From assembly GCA_963780865.1 (NCBI GenBank), contig CAWADT010000015.1, positions 124,001-188,000 on the forward strand: a stretch of DNA of 64,000 nucleotides. The letters are read 5' to 3'. The position numbers and the translations under genes are program-made. Below, piece after piece: positions 59,025-64,000 of the stretch. Under the pieces are notes generated by a model. That model ran no database searches and was not told the origin of the DNA. It saw nothing but the letters and a program-made list of their open reading frames with translations. The stretch comes from FEN-1073 sp963780865 (GTDB lineage Bacteria; Chloroflexota; Anaerolineae; Anaerolineales; RBG-16-64-43). Each line of letters opens with the position of its first letter. The stretch's first letter is position 1.

Positions 59025-59647
59025 AGCAGCACTCCTCTCTCCAGGGAAATTTCCGCTTGGTCCTCCAGCATGCGATTGCTCACCCCCCGCGTGCGATGGG
59101 GAGGAAGGGTTTCCTCGCGCAGGGGATATTGCAGGCCCTTGGTGACCACGCCTTCCGCGGCCATTCCGAAGGGGATGAGCGAAACCACGTCGCCGGCGGC
59201 GCCGGTCACCGCGGCGCTCTCGCGCACGCAGAAGATTTCCTCGTGCCCGTCGTCGATCCGGATGTCGTACTCGCGCAGCGCCGGATCCGCCAGCAGCGAA
59301 AGGTTGGCCACGGTTTGATCGGTCCTCCCGCCCAAGGCCCCGAGGATCAGGATGCAGGGGTATTCCTCCCGCAGCGCATACCAGACCGCGAGTTCAAGGT
59401 CGGTTTCATCTTTTTCAGGGGAATGGGATTGGATTTTCGTGCCCGCGAGCCGGAGCAATTCGCGGACCGGATCCGGAATCGAATCCAGGTCGCCGATCAG
59501 AACGTCGGGCGCACGGCCGCACGCCAGCGCGTGCCTCGACCCGCCGTCGGCCGCGATCCAAAAATCCCCGGCCCGCAGCAGGGCGCGCGCGGATTCCAGA
59601 TTCGGCAGCGTGCCGTTCGCGAAAATCACCGCCCGCTGTTTGGCCAT
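58994..59647 (-). CDS. thiN: Thiamine pyrophosphokinase
   Basis: 217 residues. AVIFANGTLPNLESARALL, WIAADGGSRHALACG, LIGDLDSIPDPVREL, KDETDLELAVWYAL and GALGGRTDQTVANLSLL are the TPK family motifs; the C-terminal beta part binds thiamine. Makes TPP from thiamine and ATP in the cytosol. The gene sits immediately behind a TPP riboswitch and its expression platform. Confidence 0.95.
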   Translation of the reverse strand: MAKQRAVIFANGTLPNLESARALLRAGDFWIAADGGSRHALACGRAPDVLIGDLDSIPDPVRELLRLAGTKIQSHSPEKDETDLELAVWYALREEYPCILILGALGGRTDQTVANLSLLADPALREYDIRIDDGHEEIFCVRESAAVTGAAGDVVSLIPFGMAAEGVVTKGLQYPLREETLPPHRTRGVSNRMLEDQAEISLERGVLLCIHTRSIGR

Positions 59648-59671
59648 AAAAAAAACCTCCGCAGGCGGAGG
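59648..59671 (-). terminator. Riboswitch terminator containing the thiN Shine-Dalgarno
   Basis: Minus strand CCTCCG-CCTG-CGGAGG then eight T and the thiN ATG. The 3' arm CGGAGG is also the ribosome binding site, spaced eight bases from the start codon. Confidence 0.85.
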
Positions 59672-59684
59672 GCGATGGTAAACG

Positions 59685-59782
59685 ATCGCATCCCTTCGCC
59701 GGCATTATCCGGATCAGGTTCTGCGGGTCGAAGGCTGCGCGCCTTCCTCTCAGCCCGTGCACGGGCTCCCCGTTCAACTGGG
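59685..59782 (-). promoter_or_regulatory. TPP riboswitch (THI element)
   Basis: On the minus strand GGGGAGCC, GGGCTGAGAG, ACCCGCAGAACCTGATCCGG and ATAATGCCGGCGAAGGGA are the conserved THI-box segments in order. It regulates thiN and the following thiamine transporter genes. TPP binding should favour the terminator hairpin at 59648-59671. Confidence 0.97.
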
Positions 59783-59786
59783 AAAG

Positions 59787-59815
59787 ATTTTAAAGCCGTC
59801 CCGTCCACCCGTCAA
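59787..59815 (-). promoter_or_regulatory. Promoter of the thiamine operon
   Basis: TTGACG (59810-59815), exactly 17 nt, TAAAAT (59787-59792) on the minus strand. Start expected near 59780, at the first base of the riboswitch. Confidence 0.85.
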
Positions 59816-59851
59816 TCCCTGGGGGCCGCGGCGCGTCCCTGGCGGCGGACG

Positions 59852-60907
59852 TCAGCTCTCCGCCAACTCCCAATCCGGCACGACATCCAGATCCAGCGCA
59901 TCGCGCTGGCCGGCCTGGAAACGGAAAAATCCGGCGGCGGCCACCATCGCGGCGTTGTCGGTGCAAAGTTCCAGCGGCGGCATGCGCACCGGACAAGGCG
60001 CGATTCGTTCCAGCGCCTCGCGCAAGGATAGATTGGCGGATACCCCGCCGGCCACCAAAATTTCTCCGGCCCGGAATTCATTGGCCGCCCGCACGGTTTT
60101 CTTCGCCAGCACGTCCACCACCGCGGCCTGGAAGGATGCGGCAAGATTCTCAACGGGCAATCCCGGCTCCGGCGGATTGATCCCCGCCGCCAGGTTCGGC
60201 TGCCTCCGGCGCACCTCGCGCAACACGGCGGTCTTTACCCCGCTGAAGGAAAAATTCCACGAATCGTCCATCAGCGCGCGCGGAAAGCGGACGAATTCCG
60301 GATCGCCCCCTCGGGCGGCGGCCTCAATCGCCGGTCCGCCGGGATAAGGCAGCCCCAGCAGGCGGGCCACTTTGTCGAAGGCTTCGCCGGCCGCGTCGTC
60401 GAGCGTCCCGCCCAAGCGCCGGTATCGCCCGTGGGCGCTCATCACATATAGCTCGGAATGCCCGCCGGAGACGATCAGGCACAAGGCGGGGAACCGTTCC
60501 GGGCCTTCCTCGCGCGCAAGCCAAAGCGAATAAATATGCGCTTCCAAGTGGTGGATTCCCAGGATTGGCAATCCAGACGCCAGCGACAACCCCTTGGCGG
60601 CGTTCACCCCCACCACCAAGGAACCCGCCAGGCCCGGGCCGCGCGTCACCGCCACGGCATCCAATTCGCCCACGCTTAAATGCGATTCCTCCATCGCTCG
60701 GCGAATGGCGGGCTCGATCGTTTCCACGTGGCTGCGCGACGCCATCTCGGGGAATACGCCTCCGTATTGCGCGTGCAATTCCCCCTGCGAGACCAAAATG
60801 TTGGAAAGGATCCGGGTGCCGTTTTCGACGACGGCCGCTCCGGTATCGTCGCACGAAGTCTCAATGCCGAGGATGCGGACGTCGGGCGGGGAGGTTTTCG
60901 GAGTCAT
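59852..60907 (-). CDS. tsaD: tRNA N6-adenosine threonylcarbamoyltransferase TsaD
   Basis: 351 residues from ATG 60907, seven bases after GAAGG. ILGIETSCDDTGAAVV, VTRGPGLAGSLVVGVN, HHLEAHIYS (metal-binding HxxxH), LIVSGGHSELYVM and VAGGVSANLSLREAL are Kae1/TsaD motifs. With TsaB, TsaE and TsaC it makes t6A37 in ANN-decoding tRNAs. Its start overlaps the stop of the M24 peptidase by four bases. Confidence 0.96.
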   Translation of the reverse strand: MTPKTSPPDVRILGIETSCDDTGAAVVENGTRILSNILVSQGELHAQYGGVFPEMASRSHVETIEPAIRRAMEESHLSVGELDAVAVTRGPGLAGSLVVGVNAAKGLSLASGLPILGIHHLEAHIYSLWLAREEGPERFPALCLIVSGGHSELYVMSAHGRYRRLGGTLDDAAGEAFDKVARLLGLPYPGGPAIEAAARGGDPEFVRFPRALMDDSWNFSFSGVKTAVLREVRRRQPNLAAGINPPEPGLPVENLAASFQAAVVDVLAKKTVRAANEFRAGEILVAGGVSANLSLREALERIAPCPVRMPPLELCTDNAAMVAAAGFFRFQAGQRDALDLDVVPDWELAES

Positions 60908-62253
60908 CGGGCCTTCTTTCCGCTCCGGCGGATTATCTTCCGGCGGCGCGCCGGAAGGCGCGCGGTTTTCCGCCCAGCGCCGGCGGCGTTCTTCCGCTTC
61001 GGCGCGGTGCTGTTTTTCGATCCGCGCCGGGCGGGAAGGATCAGGTCCAGCGGATAGGGCGCCACCACCTTGACCGTTCCATCCGGCTGGATCCACAATG
61101 TGTTTTCCAACCGAACGCCCATATTGCGATCGGGATAGTACAGCCCCGGTTCGAGGGTGAATACCACGCCGGGCTGCAGCAGGTCGCGGTTGGATTCGGC
61201 GTTCGAAAGATATGGCAACTCGTGCACGTCCAGCCCTACGCCGTGCCCGAGGCTGTGCACGTACCCCCGCTCGGTCTGCGGATCGCTCAGGATCGTCGGG
61301 TGACCCATCGATTCAAAAATCCGGCAGACGCCCAGCTGCACCTCCCTGGCTCGCGTCCCGGGGCGGATTTTTTTCTCGGCCTCGGTATAGGCCAGCAATA
61401 CCTGGTCGTACAATTGCTGCACGTCGTCGGGCGCATATCCCAGGCACCAGGTCCGGGTGACGTCGTAAAAATATCCTCCGCCCATTTCGCAGGGGAACAG
61501 GTCGAATACGATCGGCGTCCCAAGAAGAATCGGATCCCGGTCGATCCCGCTCGAATGGGGAATGCCCGCGTCCCGGCCCGGTGCGAAGATCAGCCCTTCG
61601 GGAGATTCCGCGCCGCGCTGAGCGAGCCCGGTGCGGATAAAGGCTTTTACCCGCCCCACGGTGAGCGGTTCGCCGCTCCGGCCGACGAGTGTTTTTCCAT
61701 GGACGGTATGCGATGATAGAAATTCGGCCGTCTCGCCGATTACGGCCGTTGAAGCGGCTCCGATCGCGCGGAGGTGTTCGATTTCATTGGCGTCCTTGGT
61801 GGATCTTGCGCCGCCTAATACCGGATCTTTGCTATCGCTGACCAGTTTGACGTCCGGCGCCTGGGATGGCAGCTCCTCCATCACCGCGTACGCCGAGGAA
61901 AGCTCGACCGTTCCCCCCACCCCCACCCGGCCGCGCACGCCAAGTTCCCGGAACATGCGGGCGATGCGGATTGCTCCGGCGCGCGCGGCGTTGCCCTGCG
62001 CCTCCCGGAGGATCTGATCGAGTTTGAACTCGTTCAGATTGCGGCAGCGCAGACCCGTACGGGCCGCTTCCTCCCGCTCCATGGGGTAGTGGAAGAGGAC
62101 CGGCGGTTCGTTGCGCTTTTTAATCAGGTCCGCCCGGGTGAGATTCGCTACGCCGGTGAAATAGACCATTGCCGGGTTGTGGTTCGCCGGACCGCTGATC
62201 CACAGCGCATCCAGCCCGCGTTCCGCCATCAGTCGATCCAGGTCTTGTTTCAT
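60904..62253 (-). CDS. M24 Xaa-Pro-type metallopeptidase with basic C-terminal tail
   Basis: 449 residues. The metal site is complete: Asp in VFDLFPCEMG, Asp in GGYFYDVTRTW, His in HSLGHGVGLDVHE, Glu in FTLEPGLYYP and Glu in GVRLENTLWI. N-terminal creatinase-like domain (1-150). The last ~40 residues (from KNSTAPKRKN) are Lys/Arg-rich and absent from typical Xaa-Pro peptidases. Translationally coupled to tsaD. Confidence 0.92.
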   Translation of the reverse strand: MKQDLDRLMAERGLDALWISGPANHNPAMVYFTGVANLTRADLIKKRNEPPVLFHYPMEREEAARTGLRCRNLNEFKLDQILREAQGNAARAGAIRIARMFRELGVRGRVGVGGTVELSSAYAVMEELPSQAPDVKLVSDSKDPVLGGARSTKDANEIEHLRAIGAASTAVIGETAEFLSSHTVHGKTLVGRSGEPLTVGRVKAFIRTGLAQRGAESPEGLIFAPGRDAGIPHSSGIDRDPILLGTPIVFDLFPCEMGGGYFYDVTRTWCLGYAPDDVQQLYDQVLLAYTEAEKKIRPGTRAREVQLGVCRIFESMGHPTILSDPQTERGYVHSLGHGVGLDVHELPYLSNAESNRDLLQPGVVFTLEPGLYYPDRNMGVRLENTLWIQPDGTVKVVAPYPLDLILPARRGSKNSTAPKRKNAAGAGRKTARLPARRRKIIRRSGKKAR

Positions 62254-62429
62254 GGCATCTCCGTTTCCGGTGCAATTCCAGCCAGGCCGGTCGCCCGCCT
62301 CCGGTCGCGTGGAAGGGATCCATAAAGATTATAGCAGCGGGTGACGATCTCGGCGTCGCTCGGAAAGTAAATTCCAATCGAGGGTCCGTTGCCGGCGGCA
62401 ATCGTGGTATCATCCTGCGCGAAAAGACA

Positions 62430-62771
62430 ATGAGCGAACAGCAAAAAATCACCATCATCGAGGGACCGCCGCCGGTGTTTGAGGATCCGGGGGAAGCTTG
62501 GCCCGCATCTTTAGGCGACAGCATCCGGCCGTTCCGCTCCGCGCTGACCCGCATGCGCACCTTCAACGGGCCGGCTCTGGTCGAACGCTGCTACCACGCC
62601 TGGAAAAACCGCGAGCCGATCGTGCTCGAATTCCGTGCGCCGGATGGGCGGATTACGCAGGCCCCGATTCAGGCCGCGCGGTATGTGCCCACGGTGGAAG
62701 GGCAATTGCTGATGCTATGGGTGAGGTTGAACCCGGAAGAAGTGGAAACCGAAAAAGGCTCCGGGGAATAA
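62430..62771 (+). CDS. Hypothetical protein, Chloroflexota-type
   Basis: 113 residues, no recognised domain. KITIIEGPPPVFEDPGEAWP opens it and it continues with mixed helix and strand. An extended -10 (TGG-TATCAT, 62405-62413) precedes it with no Shine-Dalgarno. First gene of a plus-strand cluster of small proteins. Confidence 0.65.
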   Translation: MSEQQKITIIEGPPPVFEDPGEAWPASLGDSIRPFRSALTRMRTFNGPALVERCYHAWKNREPIVLEFRAPDGRITQAPIQAARYVPTVEGQLLMLWVRLNPEEVETEKGSGE

Positions 62772-62786
62772 TCAAGGAGGTCCGGC

Positions 62787-63275
62787 ATGCTCCCGCCCGA
62801 CGTCGACATGGAACGGTATCCGGGGTTGAACCGTTGGGTGGTCGCCTGTTTTTCGGGCCACAAGAAGGTCAACGACATCGTTTTTCAATTGTGCCAGAAA
62901 ACCGGATGGGATTGGAACCAGGCGAAACAGTTCGTCGATCAGGTTGCGCGGGAAAGCCAGAAGGAAATCCACCAACGCCGGATGCCCCTGCTCCTGGGGA
63001 TCGGCTTGCTGATGATCGCCAGCGGCACCATCGCATTTGTCTCCGCCTTTCCCGACTTGCAAACCACCCTCTCGCAAATGGAACCCCCGCTCGATCTTGG
63101 CCGGGTGGTCGAATACATTTTCCTCGGACGCAGCGGATACCTGCTGGCCGCCAAGCTGGCAACCGGATTGGCCATGGTCATCGGGGGCGGCATCGGAACC
63201 TTGCGCGCCGTAATGGCGGCCATGACCGGAGAGGGCGAAGCTCTCCTGAAGAATCCGCCCCGGAGACCGCAGTGA
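62787..63275 (+). CDS. Small integral membrane protein
   Basis: 162 residues. AAGGAGG upstream of ATG 62787. Cytoplasmic N-terminal ~65 residues (WVVACFSGHKKVNDIV, SQKEIHQRR), then transmembrane helices near 67-88 and 115-142. It is 15 bp after the previous gene. Family not recognised. Confidence 0.7.
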   Translation: MLPPDVDMERYPGLNRWVVACFSGHKKVNDIVFQLCQKTGWDWNQAKQFVDQVARESQKEIHQRRMPLLLGIGLLMIASGTIAFVSAFPDLQTTLSQMEPPLDLGRVVEYIFLGRSGYLLAAKLATGLAMVIGGGIGTLRAVMAAMTGEGEALLKNPPRRPQ

Positions 63276-63390
63276 TCAGGCACATCGGCCTGCACACTTT
63301 TTGCCGGATGGCGAAAGGGAAGCGGGTGCGGTGCACGCTCCTCCCGCAATGTTCCAGACAGCATCCGGAAAACCAATAAGGAGACATCCT

Positions 63391-63859
63391 ATGAACAGCA
63401 AATCCATGCTCATCGCGGCGGGGATCGGCGGGGTAATCATGCTCGTCCTCACAAAAATCCCGTTGATCAGCTGTCTCAACTGTTTGTTTTGCGTCAGTTA
63501 TTGGGGCAGCGGGATTCTTACGGTTTGGTTTTACCGCCAGATGGAAAAAGCCAATCCCGGCCTGGACGTGGGCCAGGGGATCATTCTCGGGCTGTTGGCC
63601 GGCGTGGCGGGGGCCATCCTGGCCTCGTTCGTCGGCGCCATTTTTTCGGGGGCCGGTGCGCTGTCCGCGCTGGATTTCGATCCGCAACGTTCCCGGCCTT
63701 TCGGGCAGGGTTCCCGGACTTTCCGAAAGCATGCTGCGCGGCGCGGCGTCCTTCGGCGGGGGTTTGTTCGGCGGGTTGATTTGCAACTTGGTTCTGTACC
63801 CCCTCTTCGGAGGCATCGGCGGAGCCATTGCAGCCGGATTGATTTGGAAGAAGAAATAA
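63391..63859 (+). pseudogene. Membrane protein gene with a frameshift
   Basis: ATG 63391 has AAGGAG seven bases upstream. Frame 1 gives MNSKSMLIAAGIGGVIMLVL and further helices to about 63690 (SALDFDPQ). Hydrophobic coding continues from there in frame 2 (NVPGLSGRVPGLSESMLRG, GGLFGGLICNLVLYPLFGG, IAAGLIWKKK) and ends at 63859. A shift near 63680-63700 restores a plausible protein of about 155 residues with glycine-rich helices, so it is a real frameshift, a sequencing error or, less likely, programmed. Confidence 0.7.
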
Positions 63860-63885
63860 CTTCTTTTCCGCCCTTATTCATCGGG

Positions 63886-63930
63886 CCGCAGCCGGATTCC
63901 CGCTGAGGAATCCGGCTGCGGTTTTTATTT
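63886..63930 (+). terminator. Intrinsic terminator of the small membrane-protein operon
   Basis: CCGCAGCCGGATTCC (63886-63900), loop CGCTGA, GGAATCCGGCTGCGG (63907-63921), then TTTTTATTT. Confidence 0.93.
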
Positions 63931-64000
63931 CACCGCCGGCCCATCCGATGGTGTTTGGTTCGGGGCTAGGATTCGACGAATGCGCCGCCGTGGATTTCTT

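Noticed and set aside
63966..64000. Minus-strand C-terminal coding end (EIHGGAFVES then stop)
   Set aside because: Only about ten codons are in the window. A convergent gene after the terminator is plausible, but ten residues cannot support a call.

Overview
The window looks like chromosomal DNA from a member of the Chloroflexota, most likely an Anaerolineae-type lineage (possibly a metagenome assembly). That call is an inference from several traits: hrcA-grpE-dnaK under a CIRCE element, secreted lipoproteins with long Pro/Thr linkers, NBR1-like Ig domains and CSLREA beta-helix lipoproteins, a Gram-positive-type SOS box in front of lexA, several L,D-transpeptidases, and GC-rich coding sequence. 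There is no prophage, CRISPR array or transposase gene; gene content is mostly housekeeping plus cell-envelope functions.

Layout. 1-3.1 kb: hrcA-grpE-dnaK on the minus strand (dnaK runs off the left edge). 3.4-7.4 kb: a two-component pair, a Nudix hydrolase and a small DUF4236 protein. 7.7-11.3 kb (plus): an amidase/L,D-transpeptidase pair and a thioredoxin-TPR protein. 11.4-20.9 kb: two pairs of tandemly duplicated lipoproteins, with tRNA-Leu and alanine racemase between the pairs. 21.2-25.8 kb: mutY-sbcC-sbcD. 26.5-31.7 kb: a GT39-like membrane protein, an unknown membrane protein, and the NAD-salvage genes pncA and pncB. 32.2-35.9 kb: a beta-propeller lipoprotein, an M23 peptidase and an MA-like metalloprotease. 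36-40.6 kb: rpsO, ssb, a second L,D-transpeptidase, an HtrA protease and a CbpA-type DnaJ. 40.9-43.8 kb: a GAF protein and a histidine kinase, both with degenerate receiver domains. 44.2-51.3 kb: lexA, mntP, a NERD-like protein, GT2, rnhB, sortase and LCP. 51.4-54.8 kb: purA and membrane proteins DUF2085 and DUF4126. 54.9-59.8 kb: a thiamine operon under a TPP riboswitch. 59.9-63.9 kb: tsaD, an M24 peptidase and a small membrane-protein operon whose last gene is frameshifted.

The most distinctive structure is a dispersed intergenic element of about 140 bp, seen in seven copies, built from three successive hairpins that share a GCTTGC core. Shortened copies have deletion junctions exactly at that core. 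Two copies flank hrcA in inverted orientation, two flank lexA in direct orientation, and in three copies the end of the element supplies the stop codon of the adjoining gene. Other notable points are the TPP riboswitch whose terminator hairpin contains the Shine-Dalgarno sequence of thiN, a pair of pseudo-receiver signalling proteins, inverted heptamer repeats between sbcD and sbcC, and Lys/Arg-rich tails on two metabolic enzymes.
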